Made by a program: the position numbers and the translations under genes. This document shows, piece by piece, positions 9,250 to 16,970 of a stretch of 38,745 nucleotides of DNA (its first letter is position 1; the number at the start of each line of letters is the position of its first letter). The notes under the pieces were generated by a model. The model was not told the origin of the DNA. It did no database searches and saw nothing but the letters and a program-made list of their open reading frames with translations. The stretch covers positions 1 to 38,745 of the forward strand of contig NZ_BFFP01000027.1 in NCBI RefSeq assembly GCF_003864415.1. The letters are read 5' to 3'. Source of the stretch: Ligilactobacillus salitolerans. Lineage in GTDB: Bacteria > Bacillota > Bacilli > Lactobacillales > Lactobacillaceae.

Positions 9250-10644
9250 TTATTTGCCCAAACAGAATTGACTGAACAACTGATCTAACAATTCATCTTG
9301 GTATGAATCGCCGGTAACTTCGCCTAAATCATCCCAGGCATCAGTCATATCGACCTGACAGAGGTCAACCGGCATTCCGGCATCGATCCCGCGCAAAACC
9401 GCATCCAGAGAATCTTTAGCTCGGTGCAGCAAGGCAATATGGCGCGAGTTGGTCAGCATGACCGTTGTCTGAGAATTTTCGATCCCATTAAAGAACATCT
9501 TGGCGATTCGCTCTTCTAATTCATCTAAACCGTCGTTTTGTAAGACAGAAGTGCTGAGCAATTCGTCTGGTCCGACCAGCTGCTTGACCTCATTTAAGTT
9601 GATCTTAGTTTTCAGATCCGTTTTGTTTAAGATCACGAGACGCTTCTTGTCTTGCGTCAACGCTAGCAGTTTCCTGTCCTCGTCGGTCAACTCTTCGCTG
9701 GCATTTAGCAAGAGCATGACCAAGTCTGCTTGATTGATAGCTTTGCGCGAACGCTCTACCCCAATTTTTTCGACCTTATCTTCAGTTTCACGGATGCCTG
9801 CAGTGTCGATCAATTTCAGCGGCACGTTGCGGATATTAACGTATTCTTCAATGACATCCCGGGTGGTCCCGGCAACGTCGGTCACGATCGCTTTATCTTC
9901 GTGCAGCAAGTAGTTCAACAAGCTCGACTTGCCGACATTTGGCCGCCCAATAATTGCAGTAGCCAACCCTTCACGCATGATCTTGCCCTGGTTAGCGGTT
10001 TGAAGCAAATCTTCGATCCGCGTTTTAACCTCGGCAGCTTTTTCCTTCAGCAGCTTGGTGGTCAGAGTTTCAACATCATCGTATTCAGGATAATCGATGT
10101 TAACTTCAACTTGCGCCAAGACATCAAGGATATCCTGCCGTAAACTCTTGATCAATTTGGCCAAATTACCGTCCAATTGATTTAAGGCGATTTGCATTGA
10201 ACGGTCAGTCTTAGCCCGGATCAAGTCCATTACCGACTCGGCCTGAGTTAAGTCGATCCGTCCGTGCAAGAAGGCGCGTTTCGTAAACTCGCCCGGTTCC
10301 GCTAAACGAGCACCATTTTGCAATAAGAGCTGCAAAATTTTATTAGTCGGCACGATCCCGCCATGACAGTTGATCTCAATAATATCTTCTCTAGTAAATG
10401 TTTTAGGCGCACGCATGACCGAAGCCATGACTTCATCAATTTCTTCGTTAGTTTCTGGATCAAAAATATGACCATAGTTGATCGTATGTGATGCGACCTC
10501 TGCTAAATTTTTGCCTTTAAAAACCTTGGCTGCAACTTGCAGTGCTTCCTCACCGCTCATGCGGACGATGGAGATCGCTCCTTCACCAGGAGGCGTCGAA
10601 ATCGCGGCAATTGTATCAAATTCTGTTGTCTGCATGACTGTCAT
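9250..10644 (-). CDS. mnmE: tRNA modification GTPase MnmE
   Basis: Partner of MnmG in wobble-uridine modification; potassium-activated GTPase. The 464-residue protein has the N-terminal folate-binding domain ([22 protein letters not shown]), the G domain with [12 protein letters not shown] (G1), [10 protein letters not shown] (G3) and NKTD (G4), and the conserved C-terminal CLGK whose cysteine is a family hallmark. The ATG at 10644 (MTVMQTTEF) was chosen because AAGGAGGG lies 12 bases upstream; the ATG nine bases later is possible. Its mRNA leader contains a terminator-like hairpin (separate entry). Confidence 0.97.
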   Translation of the reverse strand: MTVMQTTEFDTIAAISTPPGEGAISIVRMSGEEALQVAAKVFKGKNLAEVASHTINYGHIFDPETNEEIDEVMASVMRAPKTFTREDIIEINCHGGIVPTNKILQLLLQNGARLAEPGEFTKRAFLHGRIDLTQAESVMDLIRAKTDRSMQIALNQLDGNLAKLIKSLRQDILDVLAQVEVNIDYPEYDDVETLTTKLLKEKAAEVKTRIEDLLQTANQGKIMREGLATAIIGRPNVGKSSLLNYLLHEDKAIVTDVAGTTRDVIEEYVNIRNVPLKLIDTAGIRETEDKVEKIGVERSRKAINQADLVMLLLNASEELTDEDRKLLALTQDKKRLVILNKTDLKTKINLNEVKQLVGPDELLSTSVLQNDGLDELEERIAKMFFNGIENSQTTVMLTNSRHIALLHRAKDSLDAVLRGIDAGMPVDLCQVDMTDAWDDLGEVTGDSYQDELLDQLFSQFCLGK

Positions 10645-10670
10645 TTTTAAAATAGCCCTCCTTAGGACAC

Positions 10671-10719
10671 AAAAAAAGCGCCACTCCACGCCAAATAAAA
10701 GGTGTGGACAAAGCACTTT
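10671..10719 (-). terminator. Terminator-like hairpin in the mnmE leader
   Basis: On the minus strand AAAGTGC...CCACACC pairs with GGCGTGG...GCGCTTT, and seven Ts follow, 26 bases before the mnmE start. It lies between the mnmE promoter and the gene, with no upstream gene to terminate, so it may act as an attenuator. Confidence 0.65.
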
Positions 10720-10757
10720 GACTACTTTATCTCGTTAAGATAAGAATGATTACTTAC

Positions 10758-10786
10758 AATATACGAGCAAAAAATTTAAAAGTCAA
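10758..10786 (-). promoter_or_regulatory. mnmE promoter
   Basis: Minus strand -35 TTGACT (10781-10786), 17-bp spacer, -10 TATATT (10758-10763). The predicted start near 10751 gives a leader of ~105 nt. Confidence 0.8.
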
Positions 10787-10882
10787 GCGCAATATTAAGG
10801 AAGAAACAATAGACGAGGTGTGCCAAAATCATTTGCTGAAACCGGGGAAATTAATTAAAATATTTTAAATTACGCAAAGGGG

Positions 10883-10912
10883 TTGACAGGCGTTAGATGA
10901 TTAGAGTACAGT
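10883..10912 (+). promoter_or_regulatory. Promoter of the leader peptide-aminotransferase operon
   Basis: TTGACA (10883-10888) and TACAGT (10907-10912) with an 18-bp spacer. The start would be near 10919, leaving a ~300-nt leader before the aminotransferase. Confidence 0.7.
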
Positions 10913-10946
10913 GAGAGTATTCTTACAAAACCAGGAGCGATTATTC

Positions 10947-11006
10947 ATGAAATTAGCTAAACAACATTCGAATAATTGGTATTACAACTTTTATTTCTTT
11001 AGATAG
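10947..11006 (+). CDS. Aromatic-rich leader peptide (19 aa)
   Basis: ATG at 10947 preceded at 9 bases by AGGAG (10933-10937). The product is MKLAKQHSNNWYYNFYFFR and ends at TAG (11004-11006). Residues 11-18 contain one Trp, three Tyr and three Phe, an extreme bias for a random reading frame. The stop codon abuts the first of several alternative hairpins, and a T7 terminator follows before the structural genes. This is the arrangement of a ribosome-mediated attenuation leader that senses charged tRNA-Trp/Tyr/Phe. The first gene of the operon is a class I aminotransferase of the branch that includes aromatic aminotransferases. Confidence 0.85.
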   Translation: MKLAKQHSNNWYYNFYFFR

Positions 11007-11186
11007 TGTTTGCATCTTAACGCCAGGTGCAAACACGTCACGCATGTTTGTACCTGCAGGAAATAAAAGCTAGTTAACTTGGCTTTAATTAGACCTTGCA
11101 GGTTAGAAGCTGATCTGCAAGGGAGAAACTTTAGTTGAAATTCAACGACTCTCTTGGATCGGATTCGATCGGGAGGGTCTTTTTTT
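11006..11186 (+). promoter_or_regulatory. Attenuator RNA of the aminotransferase operon
   Basis: Mutually exclusive pairings visible by eye: A, 11006-11014 with 11028-11036 (9 bp); B, 11024-11034 with 11046-11056 (11 bp, one wobble), overlapping A; C, 11094-11101 with 11115-11122 (8 bp); alternative to B and C, 11052-11058 with 11097-11103 (7 bp); antiterminator, 11118-11125 with 11149-11156 (8 bp, one wobble), blocked by C; terminator, 11147-11179. A ribosome at the leader stop would cover the 5' arm of A, allow B, then C, then the terminator. A ribosome stalled on the aromatic codons would allow A, free 11052-11058 to break C, and allow the antiterminator. The pairings are read from sequence; the switching order is inferred. 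Confidence 0.75.
11147..11186 (+). terminator. Leader terminator upstream of the aminotransferase
   Basis: Arms GACTCTC...GATCG and CGATC...GAGGGTC with a GATT loop, followed by seven Ts. It lies 31 bases before the aminotransferase start. Confidence 0.9.
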
Positions 11187-11217
11187 GAATAAAAATTACT
11201 GAAGGAGTGTGCTGCAA

Positions 11218-12399
11218 ATGGAAATGACAAACTATCTGAACAAGCAACTGGGAGGGCTCAAAAGTTCTGCAATTTTAGCCTTCTCACAGTACGCACAAGA
11301 AATCCCAGGCTGTGTTAACTTTACGCTTGGCGAACCTGACTTTAATACTCCGGATCACATTAAAGAAGCTGCGATCCGCAGCATCAATGAAAACCATTCA
11401 CACTATGCCCCTTCCAATGGGACCGAGGAATTACGCCAGAATGCCTCGGAGTTTTTGGCCAAAAAGTACGGTCAGCAGTATAGCGCAGATGAAGTGATCG
11501 TCACAGCCGGCGCGACCGAAGCGATCTACACAGCCGTTTTATCGGTTTTAAATCCAGGTGACAAGGTGATCATTCCAACTCCAACTTTCCCTTTATACAT
11601 TGCCGATGTTTCCCTGGCAGGCGGACAGCCGATCCTAGTAGACACTTCTGCGACTAACTTCAAATTGACACCTGAGCTGTTAGACCAGACTTTAACTAAG
11701 GAAGGTCCTCAGGTCAAAATGTTGATCTTAAATTATCCCGGCAACCCAACTGGAGCAACGTATTCGCAAGCCGAGCTGGATGCCTTAGCAGATGTTTTGC
11801 GGGGCAAACCAATTTTTGCAGTCTGCGATGAGATCTACAGCGAACTCAACTATGATCAACCGCACGCTTCTTTGACGAAGAGCCTGCGCGAACAAACTAT
11901 CTTGATCACCGGGGTTTCTAAATCCCATGCCATGACTGGCTGGAGGATCGGTCTTTTATGTGCCCCGCAGGATCTCGCAGCTGAATTAAGCAAGATCCAC
12001 CAGTTTACGATCACCAGCACTGCCACTGTCACCCAAGATGCCGCCGCGGAAGCTCTGGGCAACGGTCAAGACGATGCAACACCAATGAGAGAAGAATACC
12101 GGCAACGGCGCGATTATATTTTAAGTGTCTTAAACGAACTTGGATTCCAAACAGCCAAGCCCAGCGGCGCATTTTACATTTACACTAAAATTCCCGCTGA
12201 TTTGGAACAAGATGATGTCAAATTTGCCTATGACCTCGCCGACAACGGTCATGTCGCAGCAGTCCCCGGCTCATATTTTGGTCCTGGCGGTGCCCACTAC
12301 CTGCGTCTCAGTTATGCCACCGGCATGGCAGAAATCAAGCGCGGCATGCAGTTATTAGAAAAATATGTTGCAAAACACCGCGCTGCAGTTCAAGCCTAA
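11218..12399 (+). CDS. PLP-dependent class I aminotransferase, probably aromatic amino acid aminotransferase
   Basis: Fold-type I aminotransferase of 393 residues. Visible motifs are the PLP phosphate region VTAGATEAIYTAV, LNYPGNPTGATYS, CDEIYSEL, and the Schiff-base lysine in SKSHAMTGWRIG, with the substrate-carboxylate Arg in HYLRLSYATG near the C-terminus. Sequence alone places it in the group containing AraT and PatA of lactobacilli, which cannot be separated by eye. The aromatic leader peptide upstream favours Phe/Tyr/Trp as substrate. The ATG at 11218 follows GGAG (11204-11207) by 10 bases; an upstream GTG would lie too close to it. The next gene, 60 bp downstream with no terminator, could reduce the 2-oxo acid formed here. 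Confidence 0.88.
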   Translation: MEMTNYLNKQLGGLKSSAILAFSQYAQEIPGCVNFTLGEPDFNTPDHIKEAAIRSINENHSHYAPSNGTEELRQNASEFLAKKYGQQYSADEVIVTAGATEAIYTAVLSVLNPGDKVIIPTPTFPLYIADVSLAGGQPILVDTSATNFKLTPELLDQTLTKEGPQVKMLILNYPGNPTGATYSQAELDALADVLRGKPIFAVCDEIYSELNYDQPHASLTKSLREQTILITGVSKSHAMTGWRIGLLCAPQDLAAELSKIHQFTITSTATVTQDAAAEALGNGQDDATPMREEYRQRRDYILSVLNELGFQTAKPSGAFYIYTKIPADLEQDDVKFAYDLADNGHVAAVPGSYFGPGGAHYLRLSYATGMAEIKRGMQLLEKYVAKHRAAVQA

Positions 12400-12459
12400 A
12401 AGAATAGCTGATCATTCAAATGAATAGTGTTACCAAGGCATAAGAAAGGAAGCTTTACC

Positions 12460-13464
12460 ATGAAAATTTTGATCTTAAGTGTCCGTCCTGATGAACAAAC
12501 CGCAATCAACGCCTGGAAAGACCGGCATCCTGATGTCTCAGTGACCTCAGCTGAGTGGGAACTGCACTCTGACACTGTTGATCAAGTCGAAGGTTATGCT
12601 GGCATTGTGATCCAGCAGCGCAGTCTGATCGAAGATGATGTTTACCCGCGGTTACATGAGTTAGGCATTAAACAGATCACGACCCGCACCGCTGGGTTCG
12701 ACGTGATCAACTTAAAAGCTGCAGCAGCAAACGGCTTAGCTGTCAGCAATGTTCCAGCCTACTCGCCCCGCTCAGTCGCAGAACTTGCTTTGACCCACAC
12801 CCTGCGCTTGATCAGAAAACAAGAATTAGTTGACCAACGTGTCCACAATCAGGATTTCCGCTGGAACGGACTTCAAGGTGCCGAGATCCATTCACTGACC
12901 ATCGGGATCATTGGTGCCGGTCGGATCGGCGGGACCGCAGCTCGTTTGTTTGATGCCTTAGGTGCCAAAGTAATTGCCAACGATATCAAACCTAACCATG
13001 AATTAGACGATGTGTTAACTTTCAAGTCACTGGAAGAAGTCCTTAAGCAAGCCGATGTGATCTGCTTACACGTTGATTTGAACGAGACTTCCAAAAACTT
13101 GATCGACGCCCATGCCTTGTCGCTGATGAAACCAACAGCCTACTTAGTCAACGAATGCCGGGGACCAGTTGTTGATACTAAAGCTTTGTTGGCAGCATTA
13201 AAGGAAGGCCGTTTGGCGGGGGCAGCTCTTGACACGTTGGTTGGCGAAGAGAAATTCTTCAACTTCGATCTGCGGGGCAAAGAGTTGCCAAGTGCAGATT
13301 TGATTGGATTACGCAAATTAGACAATGTGATCATTACACCCCACGTTGGCTTTTACACCAATATCGCAGTCCAAAATATGATCGACATCAGTTTAGACGA
13401 TACCTTAGCGATTATTTCTGGAGTAGAATGCGAACACGTCGTGCAACAAGCGGCTCAAGCTTAA
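12460..13464 (+). CDS. D-2-hydroxyacid dehydrogenase (D-LDH / HicDH family)
   Basis: NAD-dependent reductase of 2-oxo acids to D-2-hydroxy acids, 334 residues. It has the Rossmann motif IGIIGAGRIGGTAARLF near residue 150, the catalytic Arg in NECRGPVVD (usual family form NxSRGxxVD), the segment DTLVGEE in the position of the catalytic Glu region, and the catalytic His in TPHVGFYT. The length and the VPAYSPRSVAELALT block match Lactobacillus D-lactate and D-hydroxyisocaproate dehydrogenases. Because it shares an operon with an aminotransferase under an aromatic leader peptide, phenylpyruvate or related acids are plausible substrates, giving phenyllactate; D-lactate formation from pyruvate is the alternative. 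The start at 12460 follows AAAGGAAG; a 12-residue longer frame would include that site. Confidence 0.9.
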   Translation: MKILILSVRPDEQTAINAWKDRHPDVSVTSAEWELHSDTVDQVEGYAGIVIQQRSLIEDDVYPRLHELGIKQITTRTAGFDVINLKAAAANGLAVSNVPAYSPRSVAELALTHTLRLIRKQELVDQRVHNQDFRWNGLQGAEIHSLTIGIIGAGRIGGTAARLFDALGAKVIANDIKPNHELDDVLTFKSLEEVLKQADVICLHVDLNETSKNLIDAHALSLMKPTAYLVNECRGPVVDTKALLAALKEGRLAGAALDTLVGEEKFFNFDLRGKELPSADLIGLRKLDNVIITPHVGFYTNIAVQNMIDISLDDTLAIISGVECEHVVQQAAQA

Positions 13465-13617
13465 TAAATTTTCCTAACTTCACTAGGATCCTTGCTGATA
13501 ATTCAAGCTCTGTTCCTCTGTAGATTGCACCGCAAATCAAATTAAGATAACCAAAATAATAGAGATCAAAGTTTCAGGACACTGGGACAAACCTAAGGGT
13601 TTATCTGATGGCTGGGA

Positions 13618-13785
13618 TGTGGATACAAGTTTGTCAAAGTAGTATCCAGAAATCACCGTTGTGGATACAAGTCAGGCAAAGTAGTATCCAGAAATCACCG
13701 TTGTGGATACAAGTCGGGCAAAGTAGTATCCAGAAATCGGCATTGTGGATACAAGTCTGCCGAAGTTGTTCAAACATAAAAACAC
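13618..13785. repeat. Tandem repeat, four units of 42 bp
   Basis: TGTGGATAC recurs at 13618, 13660, 13702 and 13744, exactly 42 bp apart; the last unit decays. Each unit contains GGATAC and, 21 bp later, its complement GTATCC, forming a hairpin of half-repeat length. It translates as 14-residue repeats but shows no coding support. It sits in the 566-bp gap after the dehydrogenase, where no other gene is seen. Confidence 0.9.
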
Positions 13786-13811
13786 CACCAGATTTCCAAA
13801 AAAATGAAATG

Positions 13812-13850
13812 CTCCATAATTGTTAGGCATAGAAACTAACAATTATGGAG
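13812..13850. terminator. Perfect 15-bp inverted repeat, possible terminator
   Basis: CTCCATAATTGTTAG (13812-13826) and its exact complement (13836-13850) flank a 9-base loop. TATTTTG follows on the plus strand and CATTTCATTTTTTT on the minus strand. It could terminate the aminotransferase-dehydrogenase operon; the AT-rich stem and weak T-tract leave this open. Confidence 0.5.
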
Positions 13851-14030
13851 TATTTTGTAGGATCAAAGAATTTTTTGTTCCACTTGCAAAATTTTTTAAA
13901 AGATAGCCGTGCTCTTATCATCAACCTATTTTTCAATCTAACCTTGCCTGACCTCTTTAAATTAGAAATTCTACATTCAAATATGCTAAGATATTATGTT
14001 TGATAAATTTAAGAATTAGGGGTTTGTACT

Positions 14031-15512
14031 TTGAAATCACAGAACAAAACTAATACGGGGATCGTTACCTTTGCGCTATTCATTGCCACATTCATGAGCG
14101 CGGTTGAAGGGACGATTGTTTCGACCGCGATGCCAACGATTGTCGGCGACCTCCAGGGGATCTCGCTGATGAACTGGGTCTTTTCGATCTTCTTACTGAC
14201 TAATACACTAGCAACTCCAGTCTACGGTAAATTAATCGATGACTTAGGCCGCAAACCAGTCTTTATTGCTGGTCTTTTGATTTTTTTGGCAGGCTCAATG
14301 CTTAGCGGACTTTCCACCAGTATGCCAGAATTGATCGTCTGGCGAGCCGTTCAAGGAATCGGAGCTGGTGCGATCTTACCGATCTCTAATACGATCATCG
14401 CGGACATTTATCCGCCGGACAAACGAGCTCAAATCATGGGACTCAATAACTCTGCCTGGGGGATCGCCTCAGTGGCAGCCCCCTTGCTGGGAGGACTGAT
14501 CGTTGATAATTTTAGCTGGAAATGGGTCTTTTTCATCAATGTACCGATCGGCTTGATTTCAATTTTATTGATTTTTTTCTTCTTAAGGGAAGATCAACAC
14601 TTTGCTCACGCTAAATTGGATGTTTGGGGAATTGTCTGGCTCTCGCTAACCATCGGCGGGCTTTTATACGGGATGGAAGTCCTCAATCAGCCGCAGATCA
14701 ACTGGTTGGCCGCTTTAAGCATTTTTGCAATTGCACTTCTTGGCGGCTTGTTATTTGTCCGTCAGGAAAGACGGGCTGCAGACCCAATCATTCTCTTGGA
14801 TCTCTTCAAAAATCGGACCTTTGTGATCCAGAACTTCGCCGCAGCAATGCTTTCGATTTTCTTGATCGCCTTTGATGTCTATGTTCCTTCCTGGACTCAA
14901 GGTTTGCTGGGACTGCCGGCGACGGTTGCCGGCTTTGCCACTACGCCTAGTTCGGTCCTGTGGATCTTTGGGTCCTTTATTGCCGGGATCTTGCTGAGCA
15001 AGCTGCCTCCCCGTCAAATCTTGATGATCGGAATGGGATTGCTGACCGTGGCTGGCTCTGTCTTTATCTTTTTGCCAGTCAACACACCGATTTTTGTCTT
15101 CCTAGCAGTCGGAGTCTTTCTAGGCACCGGTTTTGGGATTACCGTTACGAGCTCGACCATCGTTTCGCAAAGTATCGTTGCCCCTGAGAATGTCGGAATG
15201 GCAACCTCTTTTAATACCCTGGTCCGGACTCTTTCTCAGAGCATCTCGATCTCAGCTTTCGGGATCGTCATGAACCGCTCCTTGCTGGCAGGCATCGACG
15301 CTCATCCTACGGCTCACATTACGGTGGATATGTTTAACAAAATGATCAACCCGCATACGGTCGATGATTTGCCTGACAAATTGATCCCATTAATGCACCA
15401 GATCTACCACCAAGGTCTCCACAACATCTTCACGATCGCAGTCGGCTGCATGGCCCTGGCTTTCGTGTTCAACTTGGTAAAACAAAAAAATTACCGGATC
15501 AACAATCAATAG
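14031..15512 (+). CDS. MFS drug efflux transporter, DHA2 (EmrB/QacA) family
   Basis: Integral membrane proton antiporter of 493 residues. It opens with the DHA2-like segment TFMSAVEGTIVSTAMPTI, followed by motif A (GKLIDDLGRKPVF), the motif-B Arg in WRAVQGIGAGAI, and motif C-like AWGIASVAAPLLGG; about 14 hydrophobic stretches fit the family. The start is TTG at 14031, preceded by TTAGGGG; no ATG in frame occurs until residue 23, inside the first membrane segment. The gene has its own terminator and no co-transcribed regulator, so the substrate cannot be told. Confidence 0.9.
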   Translation: MKSQNKTNTGIVTFALFIATFMSAVEGTIVSTAMPTIVGDLQGISLMNWVFSIFLLTNTLATPVYGKLIDDLGRKPVFIAGLLIFLAGSMLSGLSTSMPELIVWRAVQGIGAGAILPISNTIIADIYPPDKRAQIMGLNNSAWGIASVAAPLLGGLIVDNFSWKWVFFINVPIGLISILLIFFFLREDQHFAHAKLDVWGIVWLSLTIGGLLYGMEVLNQPQINWLAALSIFAIALLGGLLFVRQERRAADPIILLDLFKNRTFVIQNFAAAMLSIFLIAFDVYVPSWTQGLLGLPATVAGFATTPSSVLWIFGSFIAGILLSKLPPRQILMIGMGLLTVAGSVFIFLPVNTPIFVFLAVGVFLGTGFGITVTSSTIVSQSIVAPENVGMATSFNTLVRTLSQSISISAFGIVMNRSLLAGIDAHPTAHITVDMFNKMINPHTVDDLPDKLIPLMHQIYHQGLHNIFTIAVGCMALAFVFNLVKQKNYRINNQ

Positions 15513-15522
15513 TGATCTTAAC

Positions 15523-15552
15523 AAGGACTAGCTTAATCGCTGGTCCTTTTTA
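15523..15552 (+). terminator. Terminator of the DHA2 transporter
   Basis: AAGGACTAGC / GCTGGTCCTT arms with a 6-base loop and five Ts, 10 bases after the stop. Confidence 0.85.
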
Positions 15553-15924
15553 TTAATCATTCATTAGTAACAGCTAATTTTCAACAATGATAGTTCACGC
15601 TAAAATTCAAATTTAACTATAAATATTTCGGTTTTTTTGCCAGAGCCAAACTTTTTTGCTTTAAATTAAAGCTAAATTATAATAGCTTTATTTACTGGAA
15701 ATATCTTGTCAGATGTTTTATAGTCATAAACGTAACTATGGACAGCCAAACTCGTATTTTGGCAACATTTTTCAGTCCAGAAAGACCAGGTGAGAACAAA
15801 CGACAATTAAGTAGAGTCAAGGAGCAAAGAATAGTTAGGCCAGTTAAATTCGCCTAGGCATTTTGCTGCTCTTTTCACAGTCGTCGTCGCTTCTCGAAAG
15901 TCAAAAAAGGTCTGTTTTTATAAT
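15553..15924. other. Intergenic region with hairpin-forming sequence, no gene seen
   Basis: AT-rich stretch with no supported reading frame. A possible hairpin lies at 15821-15875, where GAGCA and TTAGGC pair loosely with GCCTA and TGCTC before CTTTT; it could end a short transcript. A TATAAT at 15919-15924 directly touches the next start codon and so cannot be its -10. Confidence 0.35.
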
Positions 15925-16842
15925 ATGCATAAAAAAGCTTCTCAGCTTTTAATCAGTTTACTATGTCTTGTTTTTCTGGTCAGTGGTTGCAGCCTTCCTG
16001 GATTACCGGATACCAAAACCAATGCCATCAGGATCGCTTCTGATTCAACCACTGAAACACAAATTTTAGCCAATATCATCGCTCAGTTGATCAAACACGA
16101 AACAAAATCTGACGCAACGATCCTCAATAACTTGGGGACCGGAACTATGCCGCATAAAGCCTTGCAGCGTGACAATGCAGATGTCATCGCAGCTAGTTAT
16201 AGCGGAACCGATCTGACTGGGATCTTAGCTCAGCCAGCGGTCAAAAACCCGGCTCGGGCTACGAAGATCGTCAATACACAATTGGCTAAAAGGTTCGGTG
16301 AGATCCGTTTTCCGTCCTACGGCTTTTCGGACACTTACGCATTTATGGTCACTCAAGCGACCGCCAAAAAATACGGCTTGAAGAAGATCTCTGATCTTGC
16401 TAAAGTTGCACCCAAAATGAAAGCTGGGGTCGACACCTCCTGGATGAACCGGCCCGGGGATGGCTACCAAGATTTTACAAAGTTCTACCGGTTCAAATTT
16501 AAGCGGGTCTATCCAATGCAGATCGGACTCGTCTATGACGCTGTATCGGTTGGCAAGATGGCCTCTGTCCTCGGTTATTCAACCGATGGCAGGATCCGCA
16601 GCTACAACTTAAAAGTTTTACAGGATGATCAGCACTTCTTCCCGCCTTACAATGCGTCCCCAGTCGCAACTCGTAAGATTTTGCGGCAACATCCCGAGCT
16701 TAAACCGCTCCTGCATCGTTTGGATGGCAAAATCAACGTTAAAACAATGCAAAAATTAAACTATCAGGTCGATAATAATAACATTGAGCCTGAACTCGTC
16801 GCGAAAAGATTTTTACAACAGCACAATTATTTCCGCGAATAA
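15925..16842 (+). CDS. Orphan osmoprotectant-type ABC substrate-binding lipoprotein (OpuC/OpuBC family)
   Basis: A 305-residue exported binding protein. The N-terminus is a lipoprotein signal with lipobox LVSGC (Cys22), so the mature protein is anchored outside. The remainder resembles glycine betaine/carnitine/choline-binding domains of the OpuAC type (IRIASDSTTETQILANIIAQLI, LGTGTMPHKAL, YGFSDTYAF, PGDGYQDFTKFY). Partners OpuCA/OpuCB are missing: both flanks end in terminators. The ATG is supported by the signal peptide, but the ribosome site is weak (AAAAAAGG about 14 bases away). It may serve a transporter elsewhere or have another sensing role; the ligand is not determinable here. Confidence 0.8.
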   Translation: MHKKASQLLISLLCLVFLVSGCSLPGLPDTKTNAIRIASDSTTETQILANIIAQLIKHETKSDATILNNLGTGTMPHKALQRDNADVIAASYSGTDLTGILAQPAVKNPARATKIVNTQLAKRFGEIRFPSYGFSDTYAFMVTQATAKKYGLKKISDLAKVAPKMKAGVDTSWMNRPGDGYQDFTKFYRFKFKRVYPMQIGLVYDAVSVGKMASVLGYSTDGRIRSYNLKVLQDDQHFFPPYNASPVATRKILRQHPELKPLLHRLDGKINVKTMQKLNYQVDNNNIEPELVAKRFLQQHNYFRE

Positions 16843-16850
16843 GTAAAGAC

Positions 16851-16881
16851 GCCTTCAGCAAATTATGGCTGAAGGTTTTTT
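16851..16881 (+). terminator. Terminator of the binding lipoprotein
   Basis: GCCTTCAGC / GCTGAAGGT arms, 8-base loop, then six Ts. Confidence 0.9.
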
Positions 16882-16893
16882 ATTAAGATTTTT

Positions 16894-16931
16894 TGAAAGC
16901 GCTTTATATACTTTTTGGTCTATTCTATAAT
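16894..16931 (+). promoter_or_regulatory. SDR promoter with overlapping cre site
   Basis: cre TGAAAGCGCTTTAT (16894-16907) overlaps the -35 TTTATA (16903-16908); -10 TATAAT is at 16926-16931, 17 bp away. CcpA bound here would exclude RNA polymerase, predicting repression on preferred sugars. Confidence 0.75.
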
Positions 16932-16970
16932 AGATAGTGTAATACATCACAAGGAAAAGAGGATATTTTT

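Noticed and set aside
10919-11186. T-box riboswitch upstream of the aminotransferase
   Set aside because: The long leader and terminator suggested it, but the conserved T-box sequence (GGTGG-ACCGCG type) is absent, while a translated aromatic-rich leader peptide is present.
13618-13785. CRISPR array
   Set aside because: Units are contiguous 42-bp tandem repeats with no variable spacers, and no cas genes are present.
13608-13826. Protein-coding gene of 72 residues with WIQV-QSSIQKSPL repeats
   Set aside because: The frame is open only because 42 is a multiple of 3; it follows the DNA repeat, lacks a convincing ribosome site and runs into the inverted repeat.
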